In this document: positions 1 through 6,875 of the stretch, piece after piece | Numbering within the stretch: the first letter of the stretch is position 1 | Layout of the letters: each line of letters begins with the position of its first letter | NCBI GenBank assembly: GCA_049302575.1 | Contig: JBAQMG010000092.1 | Coordinates: forward strand, 1 to 19,947 | Origin: JBAQMG01 sp049302575 | GTDB lineage: Bacteria; Bacillota; Desulfitobacteriia; Desulfitobacteriales; Desulfitobacteriaceae | Length of the DNA: 19,947 bases | Reading direction: 5' to 3' | The notes under the pieces: model-generated | Told to the model about the DNA's origin: nothing | The model's database searches: none | Seen by the model: the letters and a program-made list of their open reading frames with translations, nothing else | Made by a program: the position numbers and the translations under genes

Positions 1-147
1 GAAAGTTTTTGGATATATCACATAAATTGAGTATTCACGAAGTACGCTCATTACATTCATAGAGTCTAAGAATTCCTGGATTCCCATTTTATAGACTCTA
101 AGTTAGACTTTAAGGAGCTGATCTTAAGTATCAATAAGTAATATTTT

Positions 148-154
148 TTCGACA
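148..154 (-). promoter_or_regulatory. Possible Spo0A box upstream of the Spo0E-like gene
   Basis: The plus strand reads TTCGACA, the exact reverse complement of the Spo0A-box core TGTCGAA. It lies about 95 bp upstream of the Spo0E-like start and about 31 bp upstream of a candidate -35. Spo0E-family phosphatases act on Spo0A~P, so feedback control would make sense. A 7-bp match is weak evidence alone: chance occurrence in a 250-bp spacer on either strand is a few percent. Confidence 0.35.
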
Positions 155-184
155 AAGAATTAGAAGTTATGCCATAATAAATTC

Positions 185-213
185 TTGAATTTAGTGACTT
201 CGTATAATAAAAT
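185..213 (+). promoter_or_regulatory. Candidate sigma-A-type promoter for the Spo0E-like gene
   Basis: TTGAAT (185-190) and TAAAAT (208-213) are separated by 17 bp and lie about 37 bp before the start codon. A better -10 hexamer, TATAAT at 203-208, overlaps but sits only 12 bp from the -35, so it would need another -35. The assignment rests on hexamer similarity only. Confidence 0.35.
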
Positions 214-249
214 AGTTATTGTGGAAAATTAATGAGAGGGTAGGTAGAG

Positions 250-405
250 ATGGAGAACAACCTATTACAACGAATTGAAGAGATGCGCAAAAGTCTACAC
301 GATTTTGCATTTACAGAAAACCTTGTCGCGCCAGAAGTTGTTGAACTAAGTCAAAGACTAGATCATTTGCTTAACCAATATCATCAGTTTATCAGGAAAC
401 CATAA
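250..405 (+). CDS. Spo0E-like aspartyl-phosphate phosphatase (small sporulation regulator)
   Basis: This is a 51-aa protein of the Spo0E-like family. These short two-helix proteins remove phosphate from Spo0A~P in the cytoplasm and so restrain entry into sporulation. The sequence shows the family layout: an N-terminal amphipathic helix (residues 3-20), then the signature S-x-x-x-D at residues 34-38 (SQRLD, compared with SQELD in classical members), with the helix continuing through LLNQY. The length is typical of small Spo0E paralogues. The ATG is preceded by a purine-rich stretch (GAGAGGG, 234-240). The gene stands alone on the plus strand and ends just before a strong hairpin terminator. 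The family is known; which response regulator this copy targets is inferred. Short length is the main caveat, but the intact motif makes me fairly sure. Confidence 0.8.
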   Translation: MENNLLQRIEEMRKSLHDFAFTENLVAPEVVELSQRLDHLLNQYHQFIRKP

Positions 406-432
406 TCATAGTATCGTTTTTCTAGCAGAGAG

Positions 433-470
433 AAAACGAAGAGGCTGCTTTAGACAGCCTCTTCGTTTTT
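433..470. terminator. Strong bidirectional terminator between the Spo0E-like and SWIM genes
   Basis: A perfect 15-bp stem (433-447 with 455-469) encloses a 7-nt loop. It ends in TTTTT on the plus strand and is preceded by AAAA, which gives a U-run on the minus strand. It sits 28 bp after the Spo0E-like stop and 35 bp after the SWIM-gene stop on the other strand, so it can serve both converging transcripts. Confidence 0.9.
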
Positions 471-504
471 GCTTGGGCCTTACAAACATTCGCATCTGGT
501 TCTT

Positions 505-1251
505 TTACTTCTTTTTCACTTCGGTTTCCAGCTCTATCCCAAACATATCCGAAAGATCAAGATCTTCAAGAACTCTACTGCTCTTTACCTTAGATTTTGC
601 AAGTAGCGTCTGGGTCTTTTTACTTATAGTTTCTGAAATTAAATCTTCAACCCGTACATTCCGAAGTACGAAGAACAAGCTGGGATCATCGTCAAGCCGC
701 GCTCCAACCCCATAAAGAACTGCTGCCACGTGTTTGCACATATTAGCCCCGTCAGGACAGCTGCATTTTAGAGCAATTTCTTTCGATGCAGGAAACAAAC
801 CTTTGCCTTTTGTTCTAAACAATTCAGAGAGTGCTTTGGGGAACTTGCCTTCAATTAACTCCTGCAGTGAATCAATTTTTCCTGCACAATCCTTAGTAAT
901 TACCTCCCAAATATCCTTTGCAAGCGGTTTAATGATAATATTCACTTGATACGGTTTGGAAACACTCCCCTGTACAAGCGCATTGATATTACCTTGAGTA
1001 ATTTTAAGATCAAGTACAGCTCCGTGACGAACGTAACTACGCCCTCTGCCTATTCGATTGGAATAATCGGAATAGCTCTCAAGATTATCATTCCAAGATT
1101 TTCCCCACCAAGTTCTGGTTAGCTTTGTTCCTGTAATAATGATCGGAGATATATCAGCGTTTTTCTTCTTTAGTTTTTCAATACTCTTCTGGGCCTGTTT
1201 TCTTTTTTCCGCTACAGGCACATACTCTGGAAAACCTCGATCATATCTCAT
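505..1251 (-). CDS. SWIM zinc-finger protein, partner of the adjacent SNF2 helicase
   Basis: This 248-aa protein carries a SWIM-type zinc motif, CxCx6CxH, with C163, C165, C172 and H174 (CSCPDGANMCKH). SWIM domains bind DNA or proteins and in bacteria are repeatedly found beside SWI2/SNF2 ATPases; Bacillus subtilis YwqB next to YwqA is the familiar example. The N-terminal half contains a conserved-looking TRTWWGKSWNDNLESY stretch (residues 45-60), typical of these proteins, and the tail is charged. The ATG follows a G-rich SD (GGGGGAT) at good spacing. The gene begins 48 bp after the SNF2 stop on the same strand, so the two are almost certainly one transcription unit ending at the 433-470 terminator. 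Its biochemical job is not established; a targeting or accessory role for the helicase is inferred. Confidence 0.85.
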   Translation of the reverse strand: MRYDRGFPEYVPVAEKRKQAQKSIEKLKKKNADISPIIITGTKLTRTWWGKSWNDNLESYSDYSNRIGRGRSYVRHGAVLDLKITQGNINALVQGSVSKPYQVNIIIKPLAKDIWEVITKDCAGKIDSLQELIEGKFPKALSELFRTKGKGLFPASKEIALKCSCPDGANMCKHVAAVLYGVGARLDDDPSLFFVLRNVRVEDLISETISKKTQTLLAKSKVKSSRVLEDLDLSDMFGIELETEVKKK

Positions 1252-1299
1252 AATCTATCCCCCGCAATGTTATCCTATTTTAGCTTAAGCTGAACGAGT

Positions 1300-3984
1300 T
1301 CACATAGAGAGCCTGAATAAATTCATAAGCTGCTTGTTATCCATTTCAGTAAGCCAGCTTTCCTGAATATCCGGGATAATCTCTTGCAATAATTTAGTTT
1401 TATCCTCAATCATCAGATCAATTTTTTCTTCAATTGTACCCTTCGTTATAAATTTATGAACAATCACATTCTTCATTTGACCTATCCTGAAGGCTCTGTC
1501 GGTGGCCTGATTCTCAACCGCCGGATTCCACCACCTGTCAAAATGAATAACATGGTTGGCCGACGTAAGGTTGAGACCGACGCCACCAGCTTTAATTGAA
1601 AGTACCAGAAAAGGCACATACTCAGACCCTTGGAACTTAGCCACAATATCCTTGCGTTTCGTCACCGTCGTCGCACCGTGCAAGACGAGCCCTTGATGCT
1701 GAAATACCATCTCCAGAAAATCTTTTAACGGCTCGGTAATTTCTTTAAACTGGGTAAATATCAGAACCCTTTCCCGTTTCTCGGAAATGGTTTCACAAAT
1801 CTCACGTAGCCTCGCATACTTGCCGCTTTCCTCCTCCGCATAGTAACTCTGACCGAGAAATTGATCTGGATGGTTGCAGATCTGCTTGAGCTTCATAAGC
1901 GATGAAAGTACAAGCCCTTTACGCTCTATTCCGTCCCCAGCCGATACGAGCTTTAGCTTAAGATCATTGACAAGTTTATTATATAGCACAACCTGTTTTT
2001 TGGTAAGCGTGGTATAGGTTTTCATTTCAATTTTCTCAGGCAAATCCGAAATAACACTTTTGTCTGTCTTTAAACGTCTCAGAATAAATGGGCTTACTAC
2101 CCGCTTCAAGCTGGCATAGCCAGCTTGACTTTCTTGAAGTTTCCTAGTGAAATCAGTAAACTCCTTGGCAGTTCCTAAAAGACCTTTATTCAAAAAGTCA
2201 AATAATGACCACAAATCCGAGAGACGATTTTCTATCGGTGTACCCGTCATGGCAATTCTATAGGAGGCTTTTAATTGTTTCACACCCTTTGTTTGCTTCG
2301 TGCCTGGATTCTTTATCGCCTGAGCCTCATCCAAAATTAAGGAATCCCAAGTAACATTTTTTAGCCAATCGTGTTTTAAGAGCATTCCATAGGTCGTTAT
2401 AAAAAGGTCATATTCCTCCACGCAGCTGCTGTCTTTCTGCTCAAGATTTTTATTTTCCGAAGGATGGATTACATAATAGTTTAAGAAAGGCGCAAACTTG
2501 GCAATTTCACTCATCCAGTTACCGATCAAGGACGCAGGTACAATCAGCAAGGCTTTTTCGGGTTTCTTGGTTCGCAGATAATTCAGAAGAGCAATCACCT
2601 GGACAGTTTTTCCGAGACCCATGTCGTCAGCAAGACACGCACCCAGTCCGAGAGTTTTCATAAAATGAAGCCAGTTTAAGCCCCGTTCCTGATAGGTACG
2701 CAAATTAGCCCTGAAAGCATCACCACAGGCAACCGTTTCAATCGTATCAGGATGCGTCAACTTATTAAGCACGGAATTGAGCCATTCTCCATTCGTTACT
2801 TCCAGTTCACAAGCTTCTTGTGGCACATTTAATATTTTTTGAGCGTTTAATTGAAACCGCATGGCTTCAACCATACTTATATCTGTCTTATCCATCAGTT
2901 TTTGGGCTTGTTCATAGGCTTTCAGCGTTTCCTTCAGCCGTTCATGATTGACCTCCACCCATTTTCCTTTGATTAAAACTAGTCCTTCTGCTTCAGAAAG
3001 CAACCCCTTCAATTCGCTAACCTTCATAGCTTCTCCACCCAGAAACAATTCCGCCTTGAAATCCACGAGCGCCTCGAAGTTCAAGCGCGAAGGGGTTTTA
3101 TCTCCCACACTAACCAACATTTTTAATGAAGCTGATTTGTTTTTCCACCAATTGGGCATGCGGCATAAAATACCGGCTTCCTCGTAAACAGGTATTTCCT
3201 TGAGAAACGTATAAGCTTCAAGGGAGGTCATACTTAGAGGATGAAATATTTCTCCCGATGCCACAATTTCCGAGATAAAGACACTTGTTTCAGAGGCTTT
3301 ATGCACGGTAGAAAGCAGTTCCAGTAGCTTTCTACTATTCTTGCCATATTCAACGATTGCATTTTTAAGTGGAAGATGCCTTGATTTTCCATCTGTTGAG
3401 ACCTCCGCAGAGTAAGTTGCCAAGAACGCAAATGGATAATCCTCCTTCTTGCTTTCAACCAGATGGAAGAAAACACGTCCCACAAGCTGAACACTTGGAT
3501 TATATGAAGCAAAAAATTCTTGGACACTGCCTTTGTAGTTTTGGATCATTTTGCCAAATGAATGATGGAGCTTTTCCCATGCTTTTTCCGCCCAATTTAG
3601 ATTTAAGTATTCGGCACCATTTAAATACGGTGCCTTTTGCAAGAGCTGTTCTACTTCAGCCTGATCTATTTCGACCACTATTTTAGCACGCAACAATTCA
3701 AGATCTGGATTCATGGCTAGTTTCTTTACAAATGTCGAGGCTATAAGTCTGAGATAACTAAGAGATTCAGACATAGAGACAGTTCTTTCCGTGAAACCTA
3801 AAAATAAAAGAGCTTCATTGGTATTTTTCCTAAAGCGATTATATACTTCTTCTTGAAAAACTAGTTGGCTTCCCTCCAACTGTGCTTCGGTTAACTGAAA
3901 GTCAAGTTCAAATAAACCCTCTGGTTGGATGATCGCAATAAGTTCTTTAGTTGTTGTTTTTAAAGTTTTGTCTATGCTATGCAA
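1300..3984 (-). CDS. SNF2-family (Swi2/Snf2) DNA-dependent ATPase/helicase
   Basis: This 894-aa superfamily-2 ATPase is predicted to translocate on DNA and remodel protein-DNA complexes. The C-terminal half holds the full motor: motif I DDMGLGKT (453-460), motif II DEAQ (552-555), motif III TGTPIENR (580-587), then lobe 2 with motif V/VI residues GGVGLNL (about 800-806) and the SNF2 hallmark around RAFRIGQ (830-836). The first ~420 residues lack motor motifs and match the layout of bacterial SNF2 proteins with an extra N-terminal associated region, as in B. subtilis YwqA. The start is uncertain. The longest frame opens with TTG at 3984, but the best SD-like GAGAGG lies about 14 nt away, and no nearby in-frame ATG exists. 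It is followed 48 bp later by the SWIM protein. Only 60 bp, with no visible terminator, separate it from the upstream UbiA gene. Confidence 0.93.
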   Translation of the reverse strand: MHSIDKTLKTTTKELIAIIQPEGLFELDFQLTEAQLEGSQLVFQEEVYNRFRKNTNEALLFLGFTERTVSMSESLSYLRLIASTFVKKLAMNPDLELLRAKIVVEIDQAEVEQLLQKAPYLNGAEYLNLNWAEKAWEKLHHSFGKMIQNYKGSVQEFFASYNPSVQLVGRVFFHLVESKKEDYPFAFLATYSAEVSTDGKSRHLPLKNAIVEYGKNSRKLLELLSTVHKASETSVFISEIVASGEIFHPLSMTSLEAYTFLKEIPVYEEAGILCRMPNWWKNKSASLKMLVSVGDKTPSRLNFEALVDFKAELFLGGEAMKVSELKGLLSEAEGLVLIKGKWVEVNHERLKETLKAYEQAQKLMDKTDISMVEAMRFQLNAQKILNVPQEACELEVTNGEWLNSVLNKLTHPDTIETVACGDAFRANLRTYQERGLNWLHFMKTLGLGACLADDMGLGKTVQVIALLNYLRTKKPEKALLIVPASLIGNWMSEIAKFAPFLNYYVIHPSENKNLEQKDSSCVEEYDLFITTYGMLLKHDWLKNVTWDSLILDEAQAIKNPGTKQTKGVKQLKASYRIAMTGTPIENRLSDLWSLFDFLNKGLLGTAKEFTDFTRKLQESQAGYASLKRVVSPFILRRLKTDKSVISDLPEKIEMKTYTTLTKKQVVLYNKLVNDLKLKLVSAGDGIERKGLVLSSLMKLKQICNHPDQFLGQSYYAEEESGKYARLREICETISEKRERVLIFTQFKEITEPLKDFLEMVFQHQGLVLHGATTVTKRKDIVAKFQGSEYVPFLVLSIKAGGVGLNLTSANHVIHFDRWWNPAVENQATDRAFRIGQMKNVIVHKFITKGTIEEKIDLMIEDKTKLLQEIIPDIQESWLTEMDNKQLMNLFRLSM

Positions 3985-4044
3985 AACTGTAAATTCATCC
4001 TCTCAACAGTCATCTAAAAATCAACTTACGATACAGATTCTCCT

Positions 4045-4944
4045 CTATTCAAAGAATCCTAGAATCGCAATAACACTAACGGCGTACAACAAAATAGTGA
4101 TCAAAATATGCTTATCCTCGAATAATAATTTATCGGGCTCTCCACCTTTTTCTTCAACATGAATCAGGTAAAGGTATCTAAAAATACCATAGAACACTAA
4201 CGGAATAGTCCACATCAGATAGACAGTTCTACCCGACGTAAAGGTAAATAAGGCGTAACTGATTAGGGTGGCAGTAGTCACTATGCTGTTCATTTGATCC
4301 AGTAATTCCTTATTGTAGAACTGCAATACTTTTCGAGGAACGGCGTCGCTCTCTTGAGAAAGAATTAATTCGTGTCTTCGCTTACTGATTGCTAAAAACA
4401 ACGACAAAAACATGATGCAAATCAAAAACCAAGGTGTTACTTTAACACTAATCAAGACCGCACCACCAATGGCACGCAGCACAAATCCCGAGGCGACGAT
4501 CATAACGTCTAAGATGACAACGTGCTTTAAACCCGTGCTGTATAAAACATTAATGATAAAGTATAGGGTTAGCAGTAAACTGAATGGAATACTGAATAGT
4601 GCAGAAAGCCCTAAGCAAGCAATAAGTAGTATACCCCCAAAAGCTATGGTTAAATGAGGGTCCAAGACTCCTGAAGCCAACGGACGAAATCTTTTTGTAG
4701 GATGATGCCGATCCGCTTCACGATCCATAAAATCATTGAGAATATAAACACAAGCAGATACTAATAAAAAAAAGATGAACCCATAAATAGAGTTAATCAC
4801 CATCTCGATTGTTACACTTTTAAGAGAAAAAATCAAAGCTGCGAATACCAGCAAATTCTTAGACCACTGACCAGGTCTCATCTGAATAACTAATAAATAT
4901 AAGAGATTTGTAGATTTCTCTTTTTTCAAACTTAAATTTTGCAT
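4045..4944 (-). CDS. UbiA-family prenyltransferase resembling decaprenyl-phosphate phosphoribosyltransferase
   Basis: This 299-aa integral membrane protein belongs to the UbiA superfamily. The first aspartate-rich motif is N70-D71-x2-D74-x3-D78-R79, followed by HHPTKRFRPLASG (80-92). A second conserved region has YSTGLKHVVILD (135-146) and GFVLRAIGGA, with SKRRHEL at 187-193. The RPGQWSKN opening (23-30) and the HPTKRFRP block are typical of the actinobacterial enzyme Rv3806c. That enzyme joins phosphoribose pyrophosphate to decaprenyl phosphate as the first step of arabinofuranosyl donor synthesis. They differ from menaquinone- or heme-type UbiA proteins. About eight to nine membrane helices are visible. 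The ATG follows AAGGAGA at close spacing, 18 bp after the SMR gene. The exact prenyl and sugar substrates are inferred. No DprE1/DprE2 epimerase or decaprenylphosphoryl-phosphoribose phosphatase gene is in view, so the fate of the product is open. Confidence 0.85.
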   Translation of the reverse strand: MQNLSLKKEKSTNLLYLLVIQMRPGQWSKNLLVFAALIFSLKSVTIEMVINSIYGFIFFLLVSACVYILNDFMDREADRHHPTKRFRPLASGVLDPHLTIAFGGILLIACLGLSALFSIPFSLLLTLYFIINVLYSTGLKHVVILDVMIVASGFVLRAIGGAVLISVKVTPWFLICIMFLSLFLAISKRRHELILSQESDAVPRKVLQFYNKELLDQMNSIVTTATLISYALFTFTSGRTVYLMWTIPLVFYGIFRYLYLIHVEEKGGEPDKLLFEDKHILITILLYAVSVIAILGFFE

Positions 4945-4962
4945 AACTCTCCTTGTCTATTA

Positions 4963-5295
4963 TTATGATTTTGCTACTATAAGCACTCCGGTAATGATTG
5001 TGAATAAGCCGAATACTCTTAGTAAACTGATAGTCTCGCCCAAAATGAAATAGGATAAAACGAAAACTATGATATATCCTAGTGAAACCATCGGATAAGC
5101 TATTGAGAGCTGAACCTTAGAAATTGCGAAAATCCAAAGAACGGCCGAAATGGCATAAAAAGAAAGTCCCGCAATAATGTAAGAGTTAGTAAAGATATTG
5201 AATAAATTTAACTGGATCTTTGATGTGCCAATCTTCATTAGCACTTGGGCAAGTGCACCTAAAAAAATGGAACTTACGATTAGGATATAAGACAT
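4963..5295 (-). CDS. SMR/EamA-like four-helix membrane protein, possible lipid-sugar flippase
   Basis: This 110-aa protein is almost entirely hydrophobic, with four membrane segments (about 3-21, 35-56, 65-84 and 90-108). It has the small-multidrug-resistance fold signature SIAYPMVSLGY (64-74), followed by a segment ending LGE (85-87). The residue equivalent to the proton- and drug-binding Glu14 of EmrE is glycine here (G13, eight residues before K21), so a drug/proton antiporter is unlikely. Members without that glutamate include ArnE/ArnF, which flip undecaprenyl-phosphate aminoarabinose. Together with the downstream UbiA enzyme this suggests movement of a polyprenyl-phosphate sugar across the membrane, which is inference from family and context. 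The ATG is clear, with only a weak AAGGT about 10 nt upstream. It is the first gene of a two-gene operon. Confidence 0.8.
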   Translation of the reverse strand: MSYILIVSSIFLGALAQVLMKIGTSKIQLNLFNIFTNSYIIAGLSFYAISAVLWIFAISKVQLSIAYPMVSLGYIIVFVLSYFILGETISLLRVFGLFTIITGVLIVAKS

Positions 5296-5407
5296 TGTTT
5301 ATTTTACCTTCATCTATGAATTTATCTTGATATAAATTTATGTAAAAACGCTCCGGAAACTCTAAGTTTTTATCAAAGGGAACTAATTTTACATTTAAAA
5401 TAATTCC

Positions 5408-5466
5408 GTGCTTTTTGTACTATCAGCCCCCATGCCAGATTGATGCCCACTGATAACAAAAAGCAC
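5408..5466. repeat. 59-bp imperfect palindrome in the divergent spacer
   Basis: A left arm at 5408-5426 (GTGCTTTTTGTACTATCAG) pairs with a right arm at 5450-5466. The pairing is complete except for a 2-nt bulge (GT) in the left arm, and it encloses a 23-nt loop. The loop carries a repeated ATGCC (5432-5436 and 5443-5447). The arms contain A and T runs, but no T-run follows either end, so it is a poor terminator. The 323-bp spacer 5296-5618 lies between divergent genes and holds this element plus presumably both promoters. It could be a structured leader RNA, an operator, or a small mobile palindromic element. Confidence 0.75.
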
Positions 5467-5618
5467 TATAGAATTCTACTTTTTCATTAGAAATTCCTTC
5501 TGGAAAATCCAAAATAAATATGGTAACTTAGAAGTTGTATTCCCATGAAATTAACCTACATGATCATGATAATAATAAGGTCTAATGGACTGGATATTAG
5601 GAACAAGGATGTGAGCAT

Positions 5619-6875
5619 TTGCTTAACAAAACGAATTCGTTGGATAAATATGACTTATACATCTTAGTCCTTGGTTTCCTTGTAAATTTATTTTGGATCT
5701 TGCTCATAAAAACACACCCATTTTCGGATTTCCTATATTACCATGAACTTGCTCAACAAATAGCAAGCGGTGGCCAATGGGGAGATACTTATACGACTGT
5801 GGGTTATCCCGTTATTCTTGGCTTGTTTTACAAACTATTTGGAGCTAAGCTAGCAATTGCCAAGGGTCTCAATGTTATTTTAAGCGTTATAAACAGCTTG
5901 TTAGTCTTCGGAATTTTATCTAAGATGGCATTATCGAAAAGAATTCGCAAAACCATCCTAGTACTGTTCGTTTTATTTCCAATGACCATTTATTATAATA
6001 GTATCTTGGCTACTGAAATACTTTTTACCACCATATTACTTTCCAGTATTTATCTTTATTTATCTGATATTCGGCAAAAGTTCTGGCTTATTGGCACCTT
6101 AACCGGAATAAATACAATGATAAAACCCTTCTTCATTGTATTCTTCTTGGTTATTTTTTTAACTGAATTGATAACACATAAAAAATTTCTGAACAGCTTA
6201 ATGAAAGGCCTGGTTGTCTTAGGTATGACTATTTTAATTATTTCTCCATGGTTATATCGTAATTATAAGTTCGTGGGAGAATATACTTACGTATCTAACA
6301 ATGGTGGTATTGTACTATATATCAATAATAATTCACAAAATAAACTGGGAGGCTGGATGCCCGCCAGTGAAGTTGAAAATTCTTTGGTAAACCTGCCACA
6401 ATATCAATTTGCTAATCCTACCCAACGAAATAAAATGCTTACTTCTGCTGCCAAACAGTGGATAATAACTCATCCAAAAGATTTCTTCGTATTAGGGATA
6501 AAACGGCTCGGCCTAACTTATTTATCTTCGGGGGACGTTGCTTTTAGTTTTAATGGCACAAAACTATCAGAGTCCACAAAATCTTTACTCATTCTGATTA
6601 CCGCATGTATTAAACTACCTATTTTCTATCTTGGTCTATTTTTCATCATGGTCTTAACGTTTTTTTATATTCGGAAATTATTGGACCATTCACTGGGAAT
6701 TTTAATGTCTAGCAATGATATTTTCTTATTGCTGATATTCTATATGTTCACTGGAGTTTATTTCATAACCGAAGGACAAAGCAGGTACTCATTTCCCATT
6801 ATTTTCATAATCATCTATTATTCCATCATCGGCTTAGCGTATCTAAGAAATCACCTACGCAAGCTTATTTCTTAA
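5619..6875 (+). CDS. GT-C-type membrane glycosyltransferase (PMT/ArnT-like, family 39/83 style)
   Basis: This 418-aa polytopic membrane protein has about ten to eleven hydrophobic helices. The first long extracytoplasmic loop begins HPFSDFLYYHELAQ (33-46), with D37 in the place of the catalytic acid of GT-C enzymes. It continues into GYPVILGLFYKLFG (62-75), the usual sequence after that loop in the ArnT/PMT superfamily. Such enzymes use a polyprenyl-phosphate sugar and act on the outer face of the membrane. A large soluble segment lies at about 220-300. The start is TTG, chosen because AAGGAT (5605-5610) is placed 8 nt upstream. The gene diverges from the SMR-UbiA operon, which could supply its donor (inference). 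Its acceptor is unknown. The last 11 bp overlap the end of topB on the opposite strand, and no terminator is visible. Confidence 0.8.
   Translation: MLNKTNSLDKYDLYILVLGFLVNLFWILLIKTHPFSDFLYYHELAQQIASGGQWGDTYTTVGYPVILGLFYKLFGAKLAIAKGLNVILSVINSLLVFGILSKMALSKRIRKTILVLFVLFPMTIYYNSILATEILFTTILLSSIYLYLSDIRQKFWLIGTLTGINTMIKPFFIVFFLVIFLTELITHKKFLNSLMKGLVVLGMTILIISPWLYRNYKFVGEYTYVSNNGGIVLYINNNSQNKLGGWMPASEVENSLVNLPQYQFANPTQRNKMLTSAAKQWIITHPKDFFVLGIKRLGLTYLSSGDVAFSFNGTKLSESTKSLLILITACIKLPIFYLGLFFIMVLTFFYIRKLLDHSLGILMSSNDIFLLLIFYMFTGVYFITEGQSRYSFPIIFIIIYYSIIGLAYLRNHLRKLIS

Noticed and set aside
203..208. TATAAT as the main -10 of the Spo0E-like gene
   Set aside because: The only good -35 (TTGAAT, 185-190) is just 12 bp away. 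The overlapping TAAAAT with 17-bp spacing fits better, although a different -35 cannot be excluded.
4045..4944. Menaquinone (MenA) or heme A (CtaB) prenyltransferase
   Set aside because: The RPGQWSKN and HPTKRFRPLASG blocks match the phosphoribosyltransferase-type subfamily, and no quinone or heme genes are nearby.
4963..5295. Multidrug efflux pump (EmrE-like)
   Set aside because: The essential Glu14 equivalent is glycine, and the operon partner is a lipid-sugar enzyme.
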